A stretch of 64,000 nucleotides of DNA, taken from contig JBANDB010000004.1 in assembly GCA_037576215.1 (NCBI GenBank), forward strand, positions 7,068,001-7,132,000, in the 5' to 3' direction. The position numbers and the translations under genes were made by a program. This DNA is from Armillaria gallica. Its lineage: Eukaryota; Basidiomycota; Agaricomycetes; Agaricales; Physalacriaceae. This document shows positions 10,799-22,069 of the stretch, one piece after another (position 1 is the first letter of the stretch; each line of letters begins with the position of its first letter). The notes under the pieces are model-generated. The model saw only the letters and a list, made by a program, of their open reading frames with translations, made no database searches and was not told where the DNA came from.

Positions 10799-13093
10799 GG
10801 ACGTCCGAGTCCAAGAAGCATCACGGACTGATTAAGCCGACGAAGCGGAACTATTCTCACGCCTTCCTTGTGGAACTCCATCACCATAAACTAGCTCTTT
10901 GCATGACGAACTTGCTTCCTAGCCCTTTCTTTGTTCAGGAGGCATCGTCCTATGAAACGGAGATAACTTCGAAGTTCGCGGAAACCCACAAGTCAGGACG
11001 GCGAGGACGGCCGACGACTCCGTATTTGCCAGCCTGTGCCTTCTACAGAAGGTATTCCGCCAGTAGTGCATTTAATGGATTACCTGGCTGTACAAATGTT
11101 ATGGAGATTGTGGACTAATGTTTCTCCCGGCCTCTTACCATTAGGTACGTCGTCCATTCCATTCTAATAGCTGTCACGCTTATCCTTCTACACAGGTAGA
11201 ACAGATTCATTATTTATACCACCATTGTTTTTTAGATTTACACCACTAGATCAGTACGTGTAACTCCCTATCAAACTGCTCGCCTTTCATTGTCACCGAC
11301 ACGAAACAAGGTGAAAGGCGTAAGAATTTAGTTTATTGCCTACTAGCATTTTGTGCTACGCAAAAACATCGATCACAAATGGACGGAAATCATGTGGTGC
11401 GGTGGCGAGGCTGTATTTATGACATCATTAGGGCCACGTTCACTCTCGAAGCCTCTCTCGGGCCATCAAAAAGGTGTGATTAGCAGAAGGTGGTATGTTT
11501 TCTCTCCACATTCAGCCGTCGTAGCGCCTAACTTTGTACGTATTAAACGATGAATACCTTCGTCAGCCATCAATGACTCTCATGAAGTCAACGAGGACAC
11601 TCTGGGAGGGCCATTATTTTCGTCGCGCCCTTGAAAGTAAAATGTCGCACGGGACTAACGATACAAGAACTATTAATTCCTTGACTTTCAACTAACATCT
11701 CAGCTGTAGCTTACAACAATGAATCTTGGTCCCCAAAAAAGCGACTGTAGGTGAGGACAAAGCTTGCTGCTATCGGAGAAACACTGATTCGCGGAGAGTG
11801 AGGTCGACCAGTGGGCCACGACAATAGTAAAACAAGGGGTCTCTGGAGGACCCGGCTATATAAATACCAACTTAGCAGGTGCGTGCATTCTTTTTCCTAC
11901 ATATGTACCCTTGCATTCTAATTAAACAGCATGTGCAACCACCAGTAGGTTGTTGTAATCGTCCGAGAAGATGGAGTTTGCATGTACTGTACCGACCAAA
12001 CAAGCATCATACTTTAATCAGCGCGATGTCAACTTCGCAAGCCAGCTAAACTCCTTGTATTCATTCCTCGGGAGAATCATATCCACGACATACCATTCAT
12101 CCGGAAGTGTATCCCATCAAAGTTACAAGCATCATCATCTCCTCCTATCTCTCGGTTCTGTTCGCTTCGTCCCATCCTTCCCTACTGGGATGCAACATCG
12201 AACATCGACGGAACAGAATCAGGCGATCATGATGTGTCAAGAGTGAACTCCAGACATCCATTTTCTCAGGTTGTACACGCCTTGCCGCAATCAGCCCACA
12301 GCCTAATCGTTCCTAAGTGGACAACGGTACTTTTGCTCATTACATTTATTAGCCGTAGCATCTGATCGTATAAACAGTGGACGATGGAAGCATAGATCAG
12401 CTGTTATTGATTCTTGTGAAAAGTTGTCAAGTGCGGACCAGATGGCCGACTGGTCCTGACCTCTGGGTAAACCAAAGGTCCTGGGTCTGTGAGGTCACAG
12501 GTTCAATCCCCAGCAGTGGCAAATTGGGAGGTTTAGTGGGTATTACATAAGTTGAGTCCCACACTGTTTGGCACTTGCTGTTTGTGTGTAAATGCATTCC
12601 TACCCGGTTCCTTCCAATCCTTGGTTCTATCCCATGGGAAAGGGAGCAGCAGGCTGCACGTTGGAAGTGACTGTGTCACTGGACCACCTCTGCAATAGCC
12701 CCCACTAAAAAAAAAACAAAAAAAAGTTGTCAAGTTGACAAGGTCATTCCCAAGTGATGATATTCTTGGCCACACCCATAAACTAACTATCATGAAGTAT
12801 TTGTCAAACTCTTATTTCAGAATCTTCCACCTGAGAATGCGTCACTGAATATAGGCTTCAGAGCACCAGTTACACTGAATGATGGCCAGCTGTTATCTAC
12901 CCCACAGTGTCGAGGTTAGAATTCTCTGAGTTCTTTGTATCCCCAATGTACACAGTAAATTAAAGCCAACTCAGTAAAACTATTTGTTGTTTATGAAAAC
13001 ATGTATTAGATCTACATAAAATGTAACAGATGGTATCTGCAGTACAACATCAGGCCAGAGGGTGTTGAATCGCTGTAGACGTAACAACACCTT
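10799..13093. other. Intergenic region between F2 and gene D, with a SINE
   Basis: No gene can be supported. The stretch 11210-11860 matches 60106-60800, and 11900-12300 plus 12780-13093 match 60840-61611, so this is the duplicated region beside genes D and E. The copy near E lacks about 360 bp that here include the SINE at 12433-12723. Short open frames at 11353-11553 and 11971-12246 are not conserved as frames in the second copy. Confidence 0.6.
12421..12735 (+). mobile_element. tRNA-derived SINE with 12-bp target duplication
   Basis: The 12-bp sequence AAGTTGTCAAGT flanks the element (12421-12432 and 12724-12735). The 291-bp body starts with an A-box-like stretch (TGGCCGACTGG near 12443) and a canonical B box (GGTTCAATCC near 12490). 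It continues with an unrelated body and ends in an A-rich tail (about 12705-12723). This is the full anatomy of a tRNA-derived SINE mobilised by LINE machinery. The clean duplication and A-tail suggest a fairly young insertion. Confidence 0.92.
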
Positions 13094-15493
13094 TCATGTA
13101 GTCTGTCCTTCATGATACTCTGGTGGTAGCTCATCAGGCAAGCCGTTCCATTGGCCCGGCCGAAGTCGGTCATTGAGCAACCTTAGCAGCTCCTCCGTAG
13201 GCATATCCAGTGGATTTGGAGGACTCGCGGCAGCTCCATGTGGAGTCGTTGATCCAACCCTTGCATCCACTCTTCTTGCTGCTCTGTCTGTTCTGTCTGT
13301 CTCCACTGCCACCAAGGATGAAGAGGAATCTCTTCTACTTGGCATGGGGTATATAGCATTTCTTCCTTGGGATATACGATGCTCTCGAGGTATCTCTGAT
13401 GATGCTGTACCTGATGTAGCCATGAATTGTGTGAGTGTTTGTGGGGAGCGCTCATCCACAATTAGAGGTGTGTGGCTCCCTTGGTGATGTCTTCTATGCC
13501 AGAGAAAGCTGCCTACAATTATGACCACAAGAACCGCCAGTCCGCCCACAACACTGCCGACTATCGCCCCTGTCTGTTCCTTCTTTGATGACAATGGAGA
13601 TGTGGTCGTATCAGCAGTAGGGGTACGAGTCGAGGTGGGATTATCACTCTCAGTAAGTATACCACTGGAGGTGGGGCTATCACTCGGTTTCGACGATGGC
13701 TGGTCGTTTAAGAGCTGTATTCCACTGAGTAATGTGCTAACAGCTACGGTCTGGTTTGCACTGGAGAACACGGTCCTTGGTGGACCTGTCCATGGGATCC
13801 TGTAAATGTCGCTTCCACCCAAAGTAGCCTTCTCGATGACACCATTATACTGTCAGGGAAAATAAGCGATGCATACCCCCATGGGAAATTCTACGAAGGT
13901 TCACCTGCACGCCAATGTATTCTTTGATGTATTCTCGAAGATTGGAGGTCGTCGTATTGCGCTTATATAATTCTGCGAGGGCCTGTACAATGTAATGTCC
14001 TCCATTGGAATTAACTTCACTGTTAAAAAGTAACGATGAGCTTGTGAAATAAAGTTACGGAAAACATACGCACCATCAAGGATGCTGTCCAATCCTTGCC
14101 ATGATGTGTTGGTTGTAATGGCAGCAATAATACTGCACAATCTAACAGAAATCAAGATTCAATATGTGGACAACAAGGATCTGTTACTACGTACAAGGCT
14201 TCAGTTGATGTGTTGCATGTGATATCAGCTAGGATGACCAATCCTTCAACAAAAATCCTGGTATTGGTGGAGAACGCCGATGTATCCATTGTGCAATATT
14301 GGCTAACATTTGATGATAAAAAAGCCATTACGGTATTGGATGGATCAAGGAAATGTGACTGTATGAAATTTGCCAACTCAATGGCAGCATCGAGATATGT
14401 CTGGTTGGATGTTGCTTCAGCTAGTAGAGCTGAAACACTTTGTCTCAGTTAGCAAAGTGTATATCTCATACTAGAGGTGATTAAGGTGCTCACACAAGAA
14501 AGAACCTGGTTGTACGGAGTTAATCATGGATTGAACACAACAAAGGAATAAAGGACACGAACCCTGAGGCCAGACTGTAGAGATATGCATCGGTGGGGTC
14601 AGTACTCTGGTCCGCTAATTAATTGGCGAGATGTGGATGTATAGCATGACTCACGGAATAGTACCGCCCATCAGAGTTGCTGTCGACCGGTATCAATACA
14701 TGGATGAACCGCAGTCATTGGTGTCACTCACTGCCTTGACACGAAGGTGCGAGTTCAGATTTCTTAATATCTGTGGTGCCTGAGACAGCTTGCTCCTTAG
14801 ATATCGTGTATCGCCTCGCAGTGGTCCACAAAGTCACCGCTAGATCGAGGAAGGTTGGGTTTTGATAAGTGTTGTAAGCCCGAGCAGCGGCGTATCCATA
14901 ATTCCTACAGGAGATGAAGAACAAAAGAATGTCAATGCATGATCTGACCCACAGTCCATCGGCAACCTATCATCAAGATTGGCATGTCAGTTATTCGGAA
15001 AGTACTGCAGGAAATAGAACTAACACTGAATCAAGGTTGGTCAGGTGCGATTCAGGGCATACGATAAGAGCTTACTGACGAGGTGGTCAAAAAATCCGGA
15101 TTGATCGACTCTGCTAGGATGAAACACTGTTTCAATGTTTTCTTGTATGTGGTTTGGTTGGTCAACCTATCGAACTCGGTCATTTGTGCGTATAGTCTGC
15201 CAGGGATGTCGAATGTGGAATCTGAGGATACTTGAAATGGAAGCATGATGCTGGAAGTAGACTGAATGAAGCGCACCGTTGAATTGCCCATTAGGCTGAA
15301 GCATGCTAACCGCTTTGTCAATAGCAGCACTTGCAATGGCAATGCGGTCATCCTTAGACGATGTGATGTTAGGGTTCTAGTTCTTATATTAGCATTTGCT
15401 GTTGTAAACCAGAGAAGCCATACTCGCCTTCCACAAAGTCGACGGTGTGAGGTCCTGTGCACCACCCGACCTTATAAAATGCACCAATAGCAT
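13094..15493 (-). pseudogene. GH76-like gene D, lost start codon and one-base deletion
   Basis: All eleven exons are recognisable on the minus strand. The last (about 13847-13094) encodes the end of the ectodomain, a Ser/Thr stalk, one membrane helix (GAIVGSVVGGLAVLVVIIVG), a basic stop-transfer stretch and a tail ending LPPEYHEG. Three lesions are seen. The start ATG used in gene C is ATC here, leaving the next in-frame ATG at 15493-15491 and a shorter signal peptide. The first intron begins GC rather than GT (15427-15426). One base is missing in the 26-nt exon near 14660 relative to copies A, B, C and E, which shifts the frame. The first two might be tolerated, but the third should inactivate the protein. 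The GC donor could still splice. Confidence 0.8.
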
Positions 15494-17690
15494 CCATAAG
15501 AGAATGAAGGACAGATTTCTTGAGCCTAGATATGACAGTCTTGGGACGCAGTAGGAACGAGGAGCGAAAGACGAGCAAGCCGGAGAGAAGATGTGAATCG
15601 AGGCATTAAAGCAATTATCGATGAGTAAGGGGCTACTCAAAACAAGGCAACAATTATGTCAAACCCTGGTTACAGAGGAGAGGTATTTTTGTCGATGTTT
15701 ATGAGAAGGATTGATTCTTGATTCTTGGACTCGAAAATGATTGTGCATTAGCAAGAATTCAGTATGACAACCACACCCGTGGTGCAGGAATGTATTTGAC
15801 AATGTATAACATGACCGAGCCAGCCATCATCAGCAGATCAGCAGATAGCTGCCACCCGGTGCCGCGCGGACGTGTACCGATGGTTGCCTGAGAAGAATGA
15901 AGGCCAGAACCAAATAGAACCTGTCCTTGAGTGTTGTTGGTAGTGCCGAAGGATCACGTCAAATTGGAATAGCCTGAGGTGCGGTCAGATCTGCCCTCAT
16001 GATATGACCTGACCATGACATTGCGAAGTTTTTCATCAGATTCAGCACAACCTCAGGAACCGGCTTGGACCAGGGTCATTGTAGTAGCTGGTGCGACGCA
16101 AGGTCTTAAGCGAAAGCTTAAGTTTTCTTTCGAGTCGGAGGCCGTCTTAGAGCAGTCAACTTAGAGCTGCCGCCTGCATGCTAGTGAGTCCCCGAGTGTT
16201 ATCTCGAGCTCATGTATATCTTTATGGATAAAAAATCCGGCACAGGAATAAGTTATCTGATCTTCTTTTCTGTCGATCTGTTGTGTATATTGTTCTCCTG
16301 GAAGGTCAAGCTGTCGACATTCTCGATGTGTTCTTTGGTACTCCAGTCTGTACGCTCATGACTCTAGTCCTCACATGCTCAACCTGAGGACGTTGCTCCC
16401 ATGTAGAGAATATCCAGCCCGACGAAAGACAGATGAACACCTCCTGCCTTATATTTATGCTCTGGAAACAAGGTTCCGGGTCTTCAGGGTGGAGATATAA
16501 GCTCGTGGTTTCTATGAACGGAACGATACTGCGCTCTTTAACTCATGACCTCACATAGATGGTTCCGCTCCGTTCCAGGTGTCTGTGGCGTCGTTACGTA
16601 TGACCATATTTAACACTTCGACTACGCAGAATGATGACGCGTGCCCATCCTGCTCTTCACATTTGTTGTGGTCCAGGAAAGCCTATACGTATCTCCCCGG
16701 TCGATGCTCAAATGAATGGTTGAACCGCACTATTCGATGGGTAGTCAGATGGTATAGATTACCAGGTGGGTACGGTCAAGTCCAGACATGGCCATGACTC
16801 GACGATTAAGCTCCCGCTGCTAAATATATGATAATCTCAGACTAATCATCCTTTCATTAGTTTCATACTGGACGCAAAAGTACATTCTAGTAATGGAAAT
16901 CATCTCAACACCAAGGACCCGCTACCCGCGTCGACTGTATAATCGTCAAGTGAATAAACAACGCGCCGCTTAAGAGTCAAGGGCACTCTGACATACATCT
17001 TTTTCTTTATGTGGCACTCATTGGCTGTTTTCCACGAGATATATCCAAGGATTATCCGAGTACACCATTCCTCTGGGACTGTATAGGTTTTGGTCACGGA
17101 ACGATGATAGGATAACATACGACAGTCACTAGTATTTGATGATGCGATGACTAGGCTCCTCGTAAGCGATTCATTGGGGATTTATCACGCTTAATTAGTA
17201 TCTGACGTTCCTCAAGATGCGATGACAGTGAAACCGATGGTTCTGTTACTACATACACAACTGACCGAAGTCTCGTTATATCTGAGCCCATTGGACTTTA
17301 TCTAGTCCTGCTCGTAGTCCTCGTATATCGCTTCCGTCGTAGCTCCCACCGCTGCCGTACGTGACAGACTTCGACAGTACTTCAGTTATTATGAGTGCGA
17401 GCCAAGCAATTGGGCACAGTCAATGGACCAGCTTGTATGCTCCAACTTGACTAATATCGTCCCTTTGGTCTCGTCGATAGCTAACACCTGCCATGGAATA
17501 CTCAGACGCTGAGGAAAAGGTAATCTCGAAACATCACGTTGACATCTTGAGAATCAACTTGCTTTTAGATCTTTCTCATTTGATATTTCGAGGGATGATG
17601 GACGACCACAGCTAGGTTATGTACGTGTTTCCCTGCCAGATTATTTCAGGACCCGAACATGGAGAAATTTCCGAGTGTCCAAGAACTCCA
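15494..17690. other. Non-coding stretch with a weak decayed fragment
   Basis: No gene can be supported. The part 16230-16460 resembles 25740-25980 at a low level. Translated in broken frames both give a hydrophobic segment with a LLDGQ motif, possibly a remnant of a multi-pass membrane protein family of mushrooms, but this is weak. The part 17560-17690 belongs to the same repeat family as 4030-4160 and 25960-26030. The rest shows nothing I recognise. Confidence 0.35.
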
Positions 17691-18870
17691 AGAAGAAAAG
17701 AAATACAGCCAATCTTTTTTTGCTATGCTTCAACTCGGACTCGAACCAAGGTGATCAGCAGACTTTACGATCTGCGTTACGAATCTATTGCTTGTCAAAA
17801 ATGCGGGGCGAGTCTGAAGGAAGATGTGAGGCCTGCGCTAGTCGAAATTCATATCATGTATCATAGTCAAGATAAATGGCGCCTCTCAGTTTTTCAGGAT
17901 AGGATTTGAACGCCAGTGCTCATGAAGAATAGAATGGATTACGAGTGAGCGCAGTTCAAAGTCACAGTGATAAAGAACACCATGAGAAGTCGAGGAAAAA
18001 AAAAAAGTTCTCATACGTCAACCTCTGACATCTTCGACCGGGAATTGAACGGCGGTGGGAGATCTGCCTCTTTCTGGTAGGTCACAAAGCTGTAGTTTGT
18101 TCCACCTATAACTATTCAAGTGTAAGCCGATCTACATATCGTCCCGAATCAAATGAAGGACAGATACGTGGGATAAAGATTTTAATGACTACTTACCTTC
18201 CCATGCTTGATGAACAAAACGAAACGGCCGTCTTCTTTATTGGTTTCCAACCCTCACGGTAGCAATGATATCCAGTATGTCAAGAAGGCAGAGAATTTAA
18301 CTGTGACTCTGACCCACCCTGAGGGCGAGTAATGTGTTGGATTGAGCTCTGAAGCTTGCAGCGAACGGACCTCCCTCTCAAAGTTGTGCAGTTAAACCGA
18401 AGCAGAAATCCGGAATCGACGCTGCGAAGGACTCGTCGACTGACTTGTTAGTAGAGACACTGCGAACATTCTCGCCTAGAATACGCAACGAGATAAGATG
18501 AGGACAAATCAGCAGAAAACCCTGGTCTGGCTGGATTGCAAGAAAGAAGAAACACAAACGGCTCAATCATCATGTATGATTTCGACTGGGGCTTGATCCC
18601 GGGTAATGACCAGACTATGCGGCCTGCGTCATGAAGCTACTGTTTGTCGGATTGAGAATCCATTATGCAGATATGCCATACAAGAAACGCGATGTGATCT
18701 TTCTGCCGTGGAAGAATACACGCAGCCCTCAATTTTCCTGATCCTTGCAAGAAAAATTAATAAAAGTGAGCAAATGGATTTTTCCTCAAGGGATTCGAAC
18801 CCTGCCGGTAGTAGACGCAATCTACCGGATATATGACAAAGGAGGTTTATCTTGGCGACGGATTCCAGCC
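17691..18870 (-). repeat. Cluster of tRNA-like B-box sequences
   Basis: Within 1.2 kb the minus strand carries at least five sequences matching or nearly matching the polymerase III B box. They lie at about 17744 (GGTTCGAGTCC), 17892, 18037, 18592 and 18787 (GGGTTCGAATCCC). Most are followed on the plus strand by a stretch like TCTGCGT-ACGAA-CTATTG, matching an anticodon arm and A box. In the 17744 unit the T-stem pairs fully. Acceptor stems do not pair convincingly, so I call these a degenerate array rather than tRNA genes. Confidence 0.45.
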
Positions 18871-19359
18871 CTCAACCTGATCCTTCGTTGCCACGAAACT
18901 ATTGGGTTAATAAGACCCCGCTAACGTGGTGATACGGCGACCTGAGCGTGTTGCAGCTACAATGACTCGCTTGCCGATAGAGCCACGTTGGGATTGGTTT
19001 GGGACACTTGAGGATAAATAGGTATTACACCGACTAGGAATAACGATCAAGGATCCTTATTGTCGTTGACATGAGATTGAAACTGAGGTAGTAGCTAATA
19101 TTATGACCGCGAAGTAAGACTGTAATAGGCATGCCCTTGTCTGATGAAACTCTGTAGACGCGAGGACACTCAGTATCTATACAAGCGTAGGTATATTATG
19201 GTGGCCCAAGTGATGCAAGAAACAAAAACAGCGTAATCGATGACGGATTGAAGACAGAACAAGTACCGACTGATCAACTGAAAACACTTAAGCCCAACTT
19301 AAGCCGTGCGGCGGGCTTCGGGCCCTGATATTAGACATCCAACATAGTGAGTCATGGAG
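18871..19359. other. Flank of F3, repeated
   Basis: No gene. The part 18950-19190 matches the flanks at 4580-4790 and 26210-26440 (shared elements are a CTTGCCGATAG stretch, a GAAACTGAGGTA stretch and ATTATGACCG), so it is the repeated 3' flank of the F-box units. Confidence 0.45.
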
Positions 19360-20390
19360 GTCGATACCAGTACTTACAGTTCCATCCTCACTCGCAATAG
19401 CACTAAACCGGCAACGTGCATATATTCCGGCTATATCGTAACCTCGATCAAAGGGCGATTCTTCCAGCACGGTCCAATTATTGAGGCCGTTCATGCAAGC
19501 CTCGACTTCGGCTTTAGGCGGGGACGACAGCTGCAACGTGGATCTCGCGGCCGTCATGCTCCTCCCAATGTGAGCGGGGGTGTGGGAGGATCCATACAAT
19601 AGTGGCAAGGACGCATCGAAGGGCTCCGCGCCGAGACGTTATTTTGGGGACAAGAGTTAGAGGAGAGGAGGAGAGGGAGTACAGTTCGAGTGAGTTTAGC
19701 TCTAACGACCAGGAATCCTCGGATGAGGATGGAGGTCGGTGTTGCCCTTACGCCGTCGACCCAGTGTGTAGCTATGGGGGTGGGGAAGGGTGGGGCGGTG
19801 TACAAGGTGATGGAGCGGGCGCGGACGACGAGGATGGTGATCAAGGTGAAGACAACTTGGAGGCAGTGGCCATGCTGGGTGTCGCCTATGTCGTCGAGAT
19901 ATGCGTGCTTGTAGATCTTCTAGTTGTAGGCGAGCATCTTGGAAGCGCCGCCATTGAGTGCTATGACGGCACCACTGAGGGTGACTCGGCGGAGGTCAGA
20001 GTCGAAGGAGCGAATTTTGTGTAGTGTCCGGTTGTCACCCAGACGAAGGAGCACGATTCTCTGTGACCTATATACATCAGAGATCGTTCATGGGGGTGAT
20101 AGACACTCACTATAACAATGAGATACCCGTTTCAGACTGTGGATCGGCATTCAGCTTTACCCCAATGTATATCGCACCTTTCGGCGACCACTTTGGGCGC
20201 TTGTATCCATGCGCGATGTCCCATATTGTCAGCACCGACCAGATTCCCTCGGATACTGTTAGCAGTCATCGATGTTCTTGTCCTAGTACGAATTTAATTT
20301 CAGAAACGGGAGATCCGATAACAGTCATCTCGCTTTTCAGCGTGAGAAGGGAGCCTGCGAGCCAACACGACGCGAGTCGGTATGCGTGAC
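19360..20390 (-). pseudogene. Decayed F-box/WD-like gene F3, F-box part missing
   Basis: On the minus strand the C-terminal two thirds of the F-box family can be followed. It shows ASCWLAGSLLTLKSE and GSPVSEIKFVLGQEHR, then a TGA where Trp is expected, then SEGIWSVLTIWDIAH and PKWSPKGAIYIGVKLN near 20150. Later come VRARSITLYTAPPFPTP and the C-terminal GLNNWTVLEESPFDRGY near 19440. The N-terminal F-box is absent. Sequence upstream of 20390 is unlike the other copies until about 20870. A frameshift lies near 19570. It is a truncated pseudogene. Confidence 0.6.
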
Positions 20391-22069
20391 ACATGCAATG
20401 CTCAATGTGCAGTTGGCGTCGGCTAGGGAGAGCTGCAAACAGTTGGTAACTGCGGAGATATTATTAGTTCGAGGAAGAGCAAGGAAAATAGTAATAGCGA
20501 CGGACCGCATGTGGAGTACCCACTCAGACTCGGTAGCTCTGCAGAGAAAGTTGAGCTGGCGCTTAGACTCCCACTACTATTCAAGCTCGCACTTCTGCTC
20601 GATGTTGAGCTTGATGGCAAGGATGTAGGCTAGCTAATTGCCGTTCCAGTGATGCTACCGGTGATGCTTGGAGGTCGTGGCCGTTGATGACTGCCCCCGG
20701 ACGACTGCTATTAGACAGAGCAGCGAGAAAGGGACATGGTTGGAGAATCCCAGAGGCATAGATGGCGAGAAGAAGGGAGAAGGGACGGCAACAGTACGAC
20801 AGCAAGCGCAGTGAAAGGCAAAAGAATTCGGAATTCGATCCGGAGTATTTGGCGTTGTTTGACCTTGCCGGCTAATGTTTCTCGGCTTTGCCTTTCTCTC
20901 TTACCAACGTCAACCTAGGTATTTCGTCCATACTGTCCTGCTAGCATTTGTGCTTATCCTTCTTTCACAGATACAGGAAATTTATTATTTATATCGTTAA
21001 TATTCTCTTGATTTCCACGACCGCCTCAACACGCGTAACGACTGCAGCTCCAAGAACTGCCCATCAAACTAGCCCTTGCTCGCCTGTAACCGATATGGAT
21101 ATGCCACTGATAGTAATACGAGAGAATTCGGCTTAGACAGAAGAAGAATGACTACGACTCAGAACTGCGCAGCATTAACATCTCCAGCTGACTAACCTAT
21201 GCGGGAGGATCGTCTCCAAGGACCAAGATCTACCATTCGTCTGGAACCGTATCTTCTCCGGCCGCTTTTTATTTCTTAGTTCTGTTTGTTTCAGCACAGT
21301 TTGTCGTATTTGGACGCGATATCTAGCACGAATGATGGCGGTGGCGGTGGTACATCAAGAGAGACCTCGGCAGCGTGTGTTTGCTCTCGCAGGTCATGCG
21401 TACATCAGAAACTTCATGACTGCGTCTTTTCTCGGTATAGTTTCTCATCGCATCCATCAGCTGTAGCTTCTGATTGTATACGCGCTGACCGAAGTTGACA
21501 TTTGTTGGCTGTCAAATGTATCTCAAGTCGACGAGGTCGTACCCAGGCGACGATCTTCTCCATCGTATCCTTTAGATTAAGCGATAAAAGCGACTATCAA
21601 TAAGTCTTGTCGCACCGGATTAAGACAAGCTGTTCGACACAGTACGTCGAGCGCTTATTCCTATATCTTCCACCTAACGTTATGGTAATAAGAATTTAGG
21701 TGTCACAGACACTGCCAGCTTGATTACGAGCGAACAAACACTGTTTTGGGAAAATCAGATGCCTTTGTTGCCGCAGCACCGGCGTCATAGACGCGATTCT
21801 CCAAACTGGGGCCATCATAGCTCTTGTTGCTACTTTGTCGAACAAGCAGTCATCGTCACGATTTTCCAGGTAGGACAAGAGAAGTTGTGTAACTGCTATC
21901 TTGCTCCTGCGCGGTAGCCGATGATCTGAGCACGGGCACGAAATCTGGACAGGCGGTGGAGAATTGGGGTGTTTTGGAGGTCCGCAGGGCCGGAACAATA
22001 TACTTGTGCCGTTTGATTCTGTCTTTCCCTGCGCGCAGCAGGTGCTAATATGTCCCCGTTTCAGAATTA
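20391..22069. other. Intergenic region upstream of the gene B block
   Basis: The stretch 20391-20870 replaces the F-box exons found in other units and has no recognisable content. From 20880 to 21500 it resembles the repeated intergenic segment that follows the other F-box units (for example TTTATTATTTATA near 20980 and the TTTGTTGGCTGTC area). The open frame 21696-22133 on the minus strand has no motif and I do not accept it as a gene. Confidence 0.4.

Noticed and set aside
17744..18800. Functional tRNA genes
   Set aside because: B boxes are good, but acceptor stems do not pair and anticodon loops vary in length, so I did not name any tRNA.
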